The notes below the pieces were generated by a model that worked only from the letters and a program-made list of their open reading frames with translations, did not search any database and was not told where the DNA came from. A stretch of DNA of 64,000 bases from Engraulis encrasicolus (Eukaryota > Chordata > Actinopteri > Clupeiformes > Engraulidae): the NCBI RefSeq assembly GCF_034702125.1, contig NC_085869.1, positions 20,296,177 to 20,360,176 on the forward strand. The letters run 5' to 3'. The translations under genes were made by a program, and so were the position numbers. Positions 12,418 to 23,344 of this stretch are shown here, piece after piece. Each line of letters begins with the position of its first letter. The first letter of the stretch is position 1.

Positions 12418-12642
12418 TGTAGAGTTTGGATGTACCAGAATTGAAGCAGAAGTAGGATGGTTATGGATCTTTAATGAAGAGAGCATGGCATATTCTCCAT
12501 CCACATTTGTACACTGTGAACATGACTACACTAACTCTATCTACTTCCTGTCTACTAACATCCTGTGTAGTTACTCCTACTCACTTGCACATAGCACCCT
12601 CTAGTGGTATAAAGTATAACAGTAATTTAAGTGAACACAACA
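12418..12642 (-). repeat. 3' LTR of the Ty3/Gypsy element
   Basis: This 225-bp repeat starts TG and ends CA on both strands. It is identical to 16900-17124 except at one base (G at 12570, A at 17052). Adjacent internal sequence (12643-12655, read on the minus strand) is the purine-rich AAAGGGGGGA polypurine tract expected next to the 3' LTR. Confidence 0.95.
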
Positions 12643-12858
12643 TCCCCCCTTTACTTAAAGATAATTCTTCCACTTACAAAATTGTATAAAATCAAAAAAT
12701 CCTTTAACTAGCAGGAGTAATCACTAAAGCAGAATGAAAAGTTAACCTTAGCATAATTTCAAATAATATGACTATCAATGTCAACACTAGACTTCTTACA
12801 TAATCGGAAATAAATATGATTAAGAACAACAAAGGTATGCAAGAATATTAACGACAGT

Positions 12859-15601
12859 TTAGGTTCTTGAGGTTTCATAGTCTTTGAGCCAGTCTGGAGG
12901 CCTATGAGCTCTGGTTGGACGGTCTTGTGCTTGTAGGTTAGGCCTTGGCTCAGTTGGTTCGTCAGGACCTGTCTTTGGTTGATCGTCAGGACCTGTCTTT
13001 GGTTGATCTGGAGACTCTGGTGGCTTCTCGGGTACAGCAGCCAAATGGGAAGCATGCCAGGTTTTCCCATCATCCAGGATGTAGGTGCTTTCACCCACTT
13101 GTCTCTTGATCTTGATCGGTGTAGAGAACTTTGGATGTCCCTTTGGAACATGTACGGGTTTCCGTACTCGCACACTATCCCCTTCTCGGAATGAAGGAGT
13201 GCGAGCTCCCCGCTTGGCATCACAGTACTGTTTCATGCGAGACTGACGGAGGGAAACTCTGGAACGGACATCAGCATCCTGAACTGTTGCAGGCGGAGGA
13301 GCAAGAACATTCAGCTTTGTTCTCATCTTGCGACCATGCATGAGCTCAAATGGTGATGCGTTCGTCATTGCATGAGGGGTAGCACGGTATGCTTGGAGGA
13401 AGTCAGTTGTTGTAGTTTTCCACGGCTTGTTCTGAATGATTGCACTTTGGATGCAGGCTTTGAAGACTCTGTTGAACCGCTCTATGGCACCGTTGGAGGC
13501 AGGATGGTACACAGATGAATGAATGAGAGTGACTCCCTGGTCTTTGAGGAACGTGGCGAAGGCAGCAGACGTAAATTGCGGGCCGTTATCTGTGACCAAA
13601 GATTCCGGGTTGCCATAGCGACTAAACACACTTCTGAGGAATGCCACGACTGTCTCGGTGGTAACAGTCGATGCAAAAGCAACTTCTGGCCACTTTGAAT
13701 AGTAATCTGTAAGGGTGATTGCGAACTTGCAGTCCCATTTTGCAGTTTCAAATGGTCCCACTATATCGATTCCAAGCTTTCTCCATGGGCCTTCAGGTAA
13801 GGGTACAGGTTGTAATGGTGCTTCACAGACTCTTGCGGACTTGTCCATCTTTGGACACAGCGTACAGTCAGAGACCTCGGAACGAACCAGTGCGTCCATA
13901 CCTGGGAACCAGTACAGCTCCCGCAGTCGCTGTTTCGTGCGAACAATGCCTTGATGGCCTTCATGCACTAGAGAAATCAGTGTATCGCGCAAGGACACAG
14001 GTACGACTAGGCGTGATCTTCTGAACACCAAGCTGTCCTGCACACTCAGTTCATTCCTGATCTTGAAGTATGGTCGAGCCATTGGATTCACACGTTTTTC
14101 AGAACGAGGCCATTTTCGGGTGATTTGCTGACGTAAGGCAGCTAGTTCAGGGCATGAAGAGGAAGCGTCTTCGAACTCACCAGCAGTGACTGAAACAGGG
14201 GCCATGGACAACAAGGCTACCAACTCTGGTTCATTGTCTCCATTGAGAGGGGAAGCTGCAGGCAGAGGTAAGCGTGACAGACAATCTGGTGCATGGTTGA
14301 GTGCTCCAGCACGGTATTCAACGTCATATGTGTAGCAGAGAAGGCGAGCAGACCAGCGTGCGACACGCATTCCTGCACGGTCAGCTCCTTTTGTAGAGAG
14401 GAGGGTTGTAAGCGCCTGATGATCGGTACGAAGCTTGAATCTCCGACCCCAGAGGTAGGTCCTCCACTTCTCCACTGCCCAAACACAAGCGAGAGCCTCT
14501 TTCTCAACTGTAGAGTATTTCCTCTCGGTTGGTGTCAGGGTTCTTGACGCGAACGCCACTGTGCGCTCTGTATGGTCTGGATGCAGTTGTGTGAACACAG
14601 CTCCCAGGCCGTAGTCTGATGCGTCTGTCGAGATGATTGTTGGGAAGTCTGGGTTGAATAAGGCCAGTGCAGGGCTGTCAATGAGCAGCTGTTTCACTTT
14701 GAGGAAGCACTCTTGAGCCTCAGCATTCCATTCAAACATGGCGTCTTGACGTAAGCAGGCACGGAGTGGCTCTACCACTGTGGCGTAGTTTGGAATGAAT
14801 TTCCCATACCATGACAGCATACCCAGAAAGGATCGTAGGGTGGTAGCATCTGTTGGAGGAGGTGCCTGTGTAATCGCTTGCAGATGCTCCATGTCGGGTT
14901 TAATGCCGTCAGCAGTTACCAGGTGACCCAAGAACTTCAGGCTGGTTTGGCGAAAGTGGCATTTCTTTTCATTCAGCTGGAGGCCGACCTTCTTGAGATG
15001 CTGCAGTACAGTCTCAAGAGCAGTGTCATGCACTTGTGCTGTGTGGCCATAGCAGATAACGTCGTCAAGATCGTTTTGTACATTTGGCACGTCTCTCAGA
15101 ACTGTTGCCATCAGCTTTTGAAAGGCAGCTGGTGCTGATGCAAGGCCATATGGTACTCTGCAGTATCGAAAAAGCCCTTCATGTTTAATGAAGGCTGTCA
15201 AATCACGTGACTCTGGGTGAAGGGTTAGTTGATGGTATGCACTTTTCAGATCTATGGTCGAAAACATTGTAGCTCCGTGTGGTGAGCAATTCCTCCATGT
15301 GAGGGAGAGGGTAGCTGTCAATGATGATTGATTTGTTGAGCTCGCGAAGGTCTGCACACATCCGAATTCCACCTGTCTTCTTCTGTATGACCTCTATAGG
15401 TGAGACCCAAGGGGAAGAGTCGATGCGCTCAATCACTCCTGCAGATAGGAGGCGATTCAACTCCTCGGACACAGCCGTTCTCACTGAAAAAGGAAGGCGT
15501 CTGAGCTTTTGACGCACAGGCACAGCAGTTGGCGATACCTTCACCTGATGCATGAAGCCTATAGCACATCCTAAAGTTGCTGAAGGTGAAGTTGTAGTCA
15601 A
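12859..15601 (-). pseudogene. Ty3/Gypsy pol: reverse transcriptase, RNase H, integrase (frameshifted)
   Basis: Two overlapping frames cover pol: 15203-15601 (N-terminal RT, with KTGGIRMCADLRELNK) and 12859-15372. The second carries RT from FSTIDLKSAYHQL, then RNase H (STDASDYGLGAVF) and the connection domain. The integrase follows, with an HHCC-type zinc region, the core around IDIVGPF, VTDNGPQFTS and the catalytic glutamate in SNGAIERFNR, and a basic C-terminal part. The reading changes frame near 15280, between LLTT and GATMFSTI. The RT active-site box reads DLDD, not YLDD. The integrase DDE residues look intact. Together with the shift this makes autonomous activity unlikely. Confidence 0.9.
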
Positions 15602-15736
15602 AATGCTTTCACTGAAGCTGTAGGTGACAGGGGCAAGACTGACTTGGCTGGTGTGTATACTGTATTGCCTTCAATGCGCAAGCAGAGAGTAGAAATTAAA
15701 TCTCTACCCATCAGTGCAGTCCCTGAATCCCACGAC

Positions 15737-16858
15737 TTAGAAGTTGGCAGGGCCTTGAATTCCATCCATGTGAACTGTTGCTTGCATGCAGCCTAACACA
15801 TTGATAGGTGTTCGGGAGTATGTCACCAGACGAACAGCAGACTGTTGGAGAGGAGTGTCATTGAAGTATTGTTCATAGGTGCATTTGGGTAAGATTGAAA
15901 CTGATGCTCCAGTATCCACAGTCAATTCCACATTTTTCATGGTCTGGCCTGCCTGAATATTCACACTGCACTGTATTTTATTTGGCATATCCTTTCCTTC
16001 CACTTGCAACACTGTGTATTCGGGTACATCCACCTCTTTAACTGTATGAGACTGTGTAGACTGACAGACTCGGGCAAAATGTCCTTTTTTCCCACAGTTT
16101 TTACATGTTGCTTTTACTGCTGGACATTCACGGGCATTGGCAAGGTGTTTATCTGAACCACATCGATAGCACGTACGTGCAGAGGGCAATGAGGCAGGTT
16201 TTGACACTGGTCTTGCACTTTGACCTTGGTGTGACATTCTACTGGTGCCCTGTTGTGGTGGCTTTCTTCTGCATGCACCACTTTTTGTCTGAACAACTTG
16301 TACTGGTAAGGGCTTGTCACCTGCCACAGCTTTGGCTTGCTGCGTTGCTGCCTCAAATTGAGTGGCTTCAGTAATAGCAGTAGTTAGATCCAGCTTATCT
16401 TTCAACAACAGCCTCTGTCTGATACGATGATTAGCCACATGCTCAACTAGCTGATCTCTAATCATGTCATCACAATTGTCACCAAATTCACATGTTGCAA
16501 CGAGTTGCCTTAATGCAGCAATATATTGCAGTATTGTTTCCTGGGCTCCTTGAACTCTTTTTCTGAAAGCATGTCGCTCTGCAACTACATTCAATGTAGG
16601 ATTGAAATGCTTCTCCAGTGCAGTAATAGCAGTTGCTAATGTATCTCCTGAATCTGGCAATGTAGTGAAAATTCTTTGCCCTTCTGTGCCCAAACAATGT
16701 AATAATAATGCTCTTTTCCTTGGCTCTGGCCAGGCAGCTCCAGTTGCATTTATCACCAGAAGATAATTTTCAAACATCCTCACCCATATCTTGAATGGAG
16801 TTGGTGGTTCTCCTGGACATGGCAGAAAAAAGTCTGGAAATGGTGTATTCAGTGCCAT
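15737..16858 (-). pseudogene. Ty3/Gypsy Gag with zinc knuckles and start of protease
   Basis: The open frame of 373 codons starts MALNTPFPDFFLPCPGEPPT, just inside the 5' LTR. It has a capsid-like region (LLHCLGTEGQRIFTTL), then two zinc knuckles: CYRCGSDKH..C, with slightly wide final spacing, and the canonical CKNCGKKGHFARVC. The protease active site VDTGASVSILP comes near residue 313. The frame stops at 15737, and the rest of the protease (ALMGRDL) continues in another frame. A further in-frame stop precedes the RT frame. Gag itself looks intact. Confidence 0.88.
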
Positions 16859-16899
16859 CTTCGATTAATATTGCTTGTTGGGTTGCCTCGTCGCCAATT

Positions 16900-17124
16900 T
16901 GTAGAGTTTGGATGTACCAGAATTGAAGCAGAAGTAGGATGGTTATGGATCTTTAATGAAGAGAGCATGGCATATTCTCCATCCACATTTGTACACTGTG
17001 AACATGACTACACTAACTCTATCTACTTCCTGTCTACTAACATCCTGTGTAATTACTCCTACTCACTTGCACATAGCACCCTCTAGTGGTATAAAGTATA
17101 ACAGTAATTTAAGTGAACACAACA
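16900..17124 (-). repeat. 5' LTR of the Ty3/Gypsy element
   Basis: This is the second 225-bp LTR copy. Because the element reads leftward, this right-hand copy is the 5' LTR and would contain the promoter. It differs at one base from 12418-12642. Confidence 0.95.
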
Positions 17125-17134
17125 GTCCTCTTTT

Positions 17135-17195
17135 GAAAGTCGCTTTGGTTATAAAGCGTCTGCCAGATGCAATGTAATGTAATGTAGGCCTAATA
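17135..17195. repeat. (ATGTA)-rich dispersed repeat tail
   Basis: 'agtcgctttggttataaagc' followed by 'gtctgcc' and 'atgcaatgtaatgtaatgta' is a common fish dispersed-repeat terminus. A related piece lies at 50490-50545 ('agcatttagcagatgcc', 'ttcaaagcgactta'). Confidence 0.6.
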
Positions 17196-17244
17196 ATGTC
17201 ATCACTGGGACACTTTTTCTTTGTACACTTTATAATTTTGTGTG

Positions 17245-17430
17245 TGTGTGCGGATCCCACCCTTCCACTCCCTATCTCACCCCATGGCTGAGGTGCCCTT
17301 GAGCAAGGCACCTAACCCCACACTGCTCCAGGGACTGTAATCAATACCCTGTACAGTACTTAAATTGACTAAGTAGCTTTGGGGAAAAAGTGTCAGTTAT
17401 GTGTAAGGCAATGTAATGTAATGTAAAGTA
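17245..17430. mobile_element. tRNA-derived SINE-like repeat
   Basis: It contains 'ctgaggtgcccttgagcaag' followed by 'gcacctaacccca' and 'ctgctccagggactgta', a teleost SINE body, and ends in an ATGTA-rich tail. It is inserted in the duplicated intron 1 copy of the CD2-like gene. Confidence 0.6.
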
Positions 17431-17439
17431 AAAAAGAAA

Positions 17440-17945
17440 GAACCGCAACAAAAAACAAAAAGACATACGACTCACCTACTATGAAGTGATGTACAGTAAA
17501 AAAAAACAAACAAAAAAACAATATGAACGAGGATTATCAAAGACAGTATTTTTGAAGATCTGGAACTTTTCAATCGAGGTCAAAGAGGTCTGTGGCGACT
17601 ACAAGCTTGTGCTTGTTGCTTGTTGACATGGAACATGTCATTTTTAGAAAATGTAGAGGTGTACACTCAATGTGATCACTTTTATCAGAACTTTTTTCTC
17701 TCTTTTCTTTGAAGAAGGACCCATCTGCACTTTTTCTTGCAGTAAACACCTTTGAAGAACAGCCATCATGCATTGCGCAGAAGCAGATTTGGATGGTTGA
17801 GGCCTCTGCTAATTTGCCAAATTTGACTCTCACTCTTTTTCTTTGAGGCATTTGGTGGAGATAACACCACCCAAGGTCATGTCTCAGCCATAAGCCTCCC
17901 TTTTGGTTGTTATCAACAATGTTACCAACAAGATATTAAGACGTA
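17440..17945 (-). pseudogene. Decayed second copy of CD2-like exon 1 and promoter region
   Basis: 17461-17720 follows 10650-10900 closely: 'actcacct', 'caatatgaa.gaggattatc', 'gaggtcaaagaggtctgtgg', 'catggaaca.gtcattttta' and 'gaagaaggacccat' recur in order. 17750-17945 follows 11395-11580. The signal-peptide exon copy has ATA in place of the start ATG, and its donor region is rearranged. It cannot encode the same protein start but could still hold promoter elements. The MITE at 10924-11109 is absent from this copy. Confidence 0.8.
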
Positions 17946-18007
17946 TTTCAGGGGAAAGAAGCTCCAGCAGTGATGCCACCAATTTCTCAGACCAGCCAAT
18001 ATATTAT

Positions 18008-18011
<4 letters not shown>

Positions 18012-18077
<66 letters not shown>
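18012..18077. repeat. (GT)n microsatellite
   Basis: About 33 uninterrupted GT units. Confidence 0.98.
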
Positions 18078-18078
<1 letters not shown>

Positions 18079-18088
18079 GGTCTTATAT

Positions 18089-18448
18089 CAGTGGTTCCCA
18101 ACCTATGGGTCGGGACCCCCCTTATGGGTCGCCAAAGATCCACAGGGGGTCGCGGAGCCCTCTTGATTTTAAGGGGTTTCGTTTTAAATATATATAGCCC
18201 ATGTTGAATAAAAGACAAAGCATTTAACTAATAAATGCATAGACGCAACAAAATGTAAGTGCTACATTAAACATTTATTCTATATTTGACCAAAGACGAA
18301 TTGAGGAATAAAATAACTAAACTAAGTTTTCGCAGGAAACGGAGGGCATCTTGTGACTCCCTCTCGTGCGGGCGCTCGCGTGGTTGGGTCACCAAAGCTT
18401 ACAATAGTAAAAACATGGGTCCCTTAAGAAAAAGGTTGGGAACCACTG
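18089..18448. mobile_element. Non-autonomous hAT-like element, 360 bp
   Basis: The termini are CAGTGGTTCCCAACCTATGG and the complement of CAGTGGTTCCCAACCTTTTT. The flanking octamers TCTTATAT and TATTATAT differ at one base, matching an 8-bp hAT target duplication. There is no coding capacity. Confidence 0.85.
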
Positions 18449-18499
18449 TATTATATAAATGTCAGAGTAAATGTGTTCAATACAGTACCATCTGTTAAG

Positions 18500-19050
18500 T
18501 CAGTAGAACAGTGTCTTATTCACATCTGCCATCTAGGGGAAGACATCAGTATTGCAACATATCAAACAACATTTACATTACAAGCATTCTGTATTTGCCT
18601 TTGTTTGCCTATCTACTATTAAAATATACTTTATACACCAAGGTAATGTGATTTATAATTTAGTTGGTATTTGGTCATACTGTACCTGAAAACATGAAAG
18701 TACAGTGTAACATCACCTCAAACATCTCATAATAGCAAAGTAATGACATGGCTCAGGAAATCTAAATAGTAAATTGAAAAACAGTTTATTAACCAGATGC
18801 GAGTTAACCATTACAATTAACACAGTGCTTCACTGAGAGCAATAGTCCTACCATGTGAATTAGCAGAATACCAAATTAAACACGCTGTGGATGTAGGCCT
18901 ATTTATTCTCAGCTCAGCCTCATGGTTGTTGCATTATGAATGCAGAACCTCCATGTGTCTTCCTTATATCGCAACATTGGGTTGGTCCATATTTGACTCA
19001 GCATATGGGCTAGTTTTGGGTTGATTTCAATCCAGTTGTTTTGTAGAGTC
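18500..19050. other. Intergenic sequence
   Basis: AT-rich sequence without visible exons or clear repeats. Confidence 0.4.
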
Positions 19051-19345
19051 AGGGCCGCATTAAGACTGCCGGGCACCCTAGGCTACAGGCTGCTGTGAAC
19101 CCCACCAGAAGGCAAATTTCACAACAAATATTTATTGGCATTTTACATTTATATTTGCCATTTACATTCAGTGTGATATAGAGCTAGGAGTTAAGGATAA
19201 CGTGTCTACAAACTGTTCTGAACATGAGAGATATTTTTTCAATAACGCATCTTGTCACAATTCTGTAACTTTCACTTTTGGCCAATCAGGGACCCCTGGC
19301 AGGTGGGGGGCCCTAGGCTGCAGCCATATCTGTGCATTAATCCGA
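19051..19345. mobile_element. hAT-like MITE, partly decayed
   Basis: It begins 'cagggccgcattaagac' and ends in the diverged complement 'gtgcattaatccg'. The internal phrases 'gggcaccctaggct' and 'ggggccctaggctgcag' are inverted relative to each other. No clean target duplication was found. Confidence 0.6.
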
Positions 19346-20036
19346 TGTTCTGACTAACAGTCCTACATTGTAGAAGCATCCTACGGTAGGATGTTCTGTC
19401 ACACATGTCTGTTAAACGGTCCAATGTCCTACGGTCAGAGACTGTCAGAAATGTCTGTGTTGCACAACTTATCCTGATTTTTTTTTTTCTTACATGCTTT
19501 GCAACTTCCAACAATACTGTCAAAATTATTTCAACCAAAACAGCTCCGTCAAACGTCAGTGAATATGCTTCTAGCAAGTGTATTAATGTAGGAAGTCCTG
19601 ACAATTGTACACCCTGTATAGACTGTACTGCGGGCAGGTCCACCGACAAGGGGGGGGGGGGGGGGTCAAGTCAAGTCAAGTCAAGTCAAGTAGGTTTTAT
19701 TGTCAATTTCTTTACATGCACTGGTCATACAAAGAATTTGAAATTACATTTCTTGCTTTCCCATACAGACATAGACTAATCTAGGTAAGGACATAGACAG
19801 TATAGACATAGACAGTACTTATACATGGACTTAAGACAGTAGACATAGACAGTGCTCATACAGACATTTAAAGTGCAAGACTGGACAACAGAAGACTTGT
19901 AGAGGACATACATTAAGAGGTATTTGTTGTGCTTTTGTGCTTTTCCTAAAAAAAGTCCTTTATAGCGTTCTGACATGGTAATAGTAGCATTTTGAAGAAA
20001 AATAAATATTAAAAAGGTCTGTCAAGTACACCAGCA

Positions 20037-20040
<4 letters not shown>

Positions 20041-20125
<85 letters not shown>

Positions 20126-20175
20126 TTAGTGCAGGTAGAAGGTGCGGTGTGCGTCTTGTGTGTGTGTGTGTTCGT

Positions 20176-20262
<87 letters not shown>

Positions 20263-20359
20263 AGTGTGTGTATGTTTGGGTTTAGTGCAGAAAGTGCAGT
20301 GTGCTTGTGTGTGTGTGTGTGTGTTGTGTGTGTGTGTGTGTGTGTGTGTGGTGTGGTGT

Positions 20360-20402
<43 letters not shown>
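20041..20402. repeat. Compound (GT)n microsatellite, about 360 bp
   Basis: Long GT arrays are broken by two near-identical unique islands ('tttagtgcaggtagaaggtg' near 20126 and 'tttagtgcagaaagtgcagt' near 20280). This suggests that a larger unit with a GT tract was itself duplicated. Confidence 0.95.
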
Positions 20403-20407
<5 letters not shown>

Positions 20408-20506
20408 TTGAGTTAGTGCAGGTTGAAAGTTCAGTCACAAGTATAGTAGTGCAGGTGGAATGTTCAGTCGCAGATATGGTGGTGGGGATGGGGGGGAGGG
20501 GGGTTG

Positions 20507-21859
20507 TCAGTGGCCTTGCTGGCTAGAGGCTGACAGTGGAGGGAGAGTGGGTTGAGTGTTCAGCATCTTGATCGCTTGGTGCATTGTGCTGCTCGCCAGC
20601 CTGGTGGTACGGGAACGGAGGCGCCTGTACCTCTTTCCAGAGGCCAGGAGGCTGAACAGGTTGTGTGCAGGGTGGCTTGTGTCTTTGATGATCATCAGTG
20701 CTTTCCGGGTGAGGCGTGTGGTGTAAAAGTCCTGCAGGGAGGGGAGTGGTACTCCAAAGATCTCTTCTTCTTCGCTGTGTTCACAACACGCTGGAGTGTC
20801 CTTCCTGTTTTTCTCCGTGCAGCTTCCTCCCCACACTGTGATGCAGTTGGACACGACGCTCTCTATGGTTCCTCTGTAGAATGTTGTCATGATGGAGGGT
20901 GTAGCACTTGCCTTCTTTAGTTTGCGCAGGAAGTAGAGACGCTGATGGGCCTTCTTCGCCAGTGATGTAGTGTTGGAGGTCCAAGAGAGGTCGTCGCTGA
21001 TGTGGGGCACTCCAAGGAACTTGGTGCTGCTCACTCTCTCCACAGCATCGCCGTCGATGGTCAGTGGTGGCAGTTGTTTTTGGACCCTTTGGAAGTTGAC
21101 AACAATCTCCTTGTCTTGTTTGACATTCCAGCAGGAGGGTTGTTGTCTTTGCACCATCTGGCCAGCAGGTCTACTTCTTCTCTGTAGTGAGTCCTCATCG
21201 CCCTTGGTGATGAGGCCCACCAGTGTTGTATCATCCGCAAACTTCACTAGATGGTTAGTGCTGTGGGTCGTTGTGCAGTCGTGTGTCAGCAGCGTGAACA
21301 GCAGGGGGCTGAGAACACAACCTTGCGGAGCCCCCGTGCTCAGGGTCAGGGTGCTCGAGGTGTTGTTCCCTACCCGTACTGCTTGTGGTCTTTGCATCAG
21401 GAAGTCCAGCAGCCAGTTGCAGAGGGAGGTGCTGAAACCTAGTTTGTCCAGTTTTCTGATGAGTTGTTGTGGTATTATGGTATTGAATGCTGAACTGAAG
21501 TCAATGAACAGCATTCTCACATATGAGTCTTTATTGTCCAAGTGGGTGAGGGCTGGATGGAGGGCAGAGCAAATTGCATCCTCCGTGGATCGCTTGGCTC
21601 GGTATGCGAACTGGTAGGGGTCTAGGGTGGGGGGTAGGGTGGCTTTGATGTGTGACAGGACTAGCCGTTCGAAGCACTTCATGATTATGGGCGTCAGTGC
21701 TACAGGACGGTAGTCATTGAAGCATGATGGTGATGATTTCTTCGGCACAGGTATGATGGTAGCAGCTTTGAAAAGTGATGGGATGACTGCTTGCTCCAGA
21801 GAGATGTTAAAGATGTCTGTGAAGACATCCTTCAGCTCTTCTGCACAATCCTTCAACAC
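20507..21859 (-). pseudogene. LINE ORF2 reverse transcriptase domain
   Basis: The open frame of 450 codons carries RT motifs in order: [47 protein letters not shown] and the catalytic [11 protein letters not shown], then the thumb-region motif [14 protein letters not shown]. These place it among L2/CR1-Rex-type non-LTR elements. After the FADD box the sequence departs from the family ([16 protein letters not shown]) and then rejoins it, a sign of two compensating frameshifts. It would copy LINE RNA by target-primed reverse transcription if intact, but here it is a remnant. Confidence 0.9.
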
Positions 21860-22747
21860 TCGGCCTGGTATGTTGTCTGGGCCAGCTGCTTTGCGTGGGT
21901 TGATGGTGGCCAGTGTCCTCTTAACACTGGCAGAGGACAGGTAAAGGGGTTGATCATGGGGGGAGGGGGAGTTTTCTGTGGGTGAGTGTCATTTTGTGCT
22001 TCAAAGCGGGCAAAGAAACTGTTCAGGTCGTTTAGCAGAGAGGTGTTGTTGTCACAGCTTCGTGGTGCAGGCTTATAGTCCGTGATGGCCTGTATGCCCT
22101 GCCACAGGCTCTGTGCATCTCTGCTGTCTTTGAAGTGTGTTGTTATTTTGTCTGAGTATTCCTTTTTTGCTTTCCTGATGCCCTGGGACAGGTTTGCCCT
22201 TGCTGTCTCCTGCTCTGAAGGCTTTGTCAGTTGTCCCGGGCCCAGATAAAGGAGGGTGCCAGAATCGGGACCCCATTACATTGTAGGTATTGAGGAGGGG
22301 GCCTTTTCAGATGGTTTTGGCCCGGTCCTGACTCCAGAGTGAGTGCTGCACTGACTACAACAGGAAGACCATGCAGCATAGTGAACACAGCTAGGAAGAC
22401 CATCAGGCCACCCCGCCCCTCCCTGCAAGAAATAAACACATCTGCCTCACCCACAAAGCTCTCAGTCGCGAGAAATGAGGCTCACCTCTGGTCCAGAACC
22501 ACCACACCCACCAACAGCTTCAACCACCAGGTCGTCCCTCCCCTCCGCCCCGATGGATCTGACTCAGGGGCGCAATAAGGGCTGCTCACCACCTACACCT
22601 CAGGATAAGGTCATCTGAAAGGACCCCCATGAATTAGGCTCACAATGATGTGGATCCAATTGTGGGAACCCCCTCTCCTTGGGGTGGGGAGACCATTTTG
22701 AATAATAATAAAATGATGATGCTAACAATGATGATTATGATTATCAT

Positions 22748-22787
<40 letters not shown>

Positions 22788-22820
22788 GTATTAGTAGTAG
22801 TAGTAGTAGTAGTAGTAGTA
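22748..22820. repeat. (AAT)n/(AGT)n trinucleotide microsatellite
   Basis: An AAT array changes to an AGT array within one tract, about 24 units in all. Confidence 0.95.
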
Positions 22821-23344
22821 ATAACAACCGCAAATAGCAATAGTAATTAGTGCTAGGCTATTTTTTTTCTTCTTTTTAAATAATTTTTGTAATCAGATGC
22901 AGTGGCACCTGCCCCCCAGTGTTTCAATGCGTAGGCCCAGCCAACAGAAATGCATTCATAGTGTCAAATCAAGTCACCTAACTGGGCTGTTGTTCCCATA
23001 TAGTTCTAGTGAGTTTCAGGTATTCCTACCGTACCGACCGGTCCGTGGCTCCTCGGCTGCGCCACAGGTGCGCCAGGTAATCTAGACTAGGCATTCATTG
23101 GCGAATGAACTCCACCCACTGGGAAAGTAGCCAGATTACCTTTGCGCTTTTCCAAAGTGCCCACCAGAAATTGTTTACTGGCGATAACTATGTGGATCTC
23201 TATGGACTTGGACGATAATTTCAGCACGTAGACCGAGTTGTTTCGCCGTGCTCGCTCTCAAATACCAGTGGGGATGGTTCTTTCGCAAATGTAGGCTACT
23301 GAAAACATCTCCAAACTTCCGTCTAAAAGGAGCATGATCGAACG

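Larger units (their letters stand above)
12418..17124 (-). mobile_element. Full-length Ty3/Gypsy LTR retrotransposon
   Basis: The 4707-bp element runs on the minus strand between two 225-bp LTRs and is flanked by a perfect 5-bp target duplication GTCCT (12413-12417 and 17125-17129). A primer-binding-site-like 'TTGGCGACGAGG' follows the 5' LTR, and a polypurine tract precedes the 3' LTR. The internal order is Gag with zinc knuckles, aspartic protease, reverse transcriptase, RNase H and integrase, the Ty3/Gypsy order. The LTRs differ by one base, so the insertion is recent, yet the coding region carries frameshifts and stops. It sits in the duplicated intron 1 copy of the CD2-like gene. There is no env-like frame. 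Confidence 0.95.
19660..22240 (-). mobile_element. CR1/L2-like LINE, 5' truncated and frameshifted
   Basis: The minus-strand reading runs from the region between endonuclease and RT (YSDKITTHFKDSRDAQSLWQ, near 22150) through a reverse transcriptase (20507-21859), then a 3' UTR that ends in tandem CAAGT units at 19665-19688. Large GT tracts (20041-20402) lie in the 3' UTR. The 5' endonuclease part is missing or unrecognisable beyond about 22240. Frame changes near 21900 and inside the RT mark it as inactive. Confidence 0.85.

Noticed and set aside
12859..17124. Infectious retrovirus
   Set aside because: There is no env-like frame, the gene order and domains are those of a Ty3/Gypsy retrotransposon, and the coding region is broken.
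20022..20438. Open frames made of Cys-Val or Thr-His repeats over GT tracts (also 17903-18218, 52471-52831, 55280-55801)
   Set aside because: They are translations of dinucleotide microsatellites, not genes.
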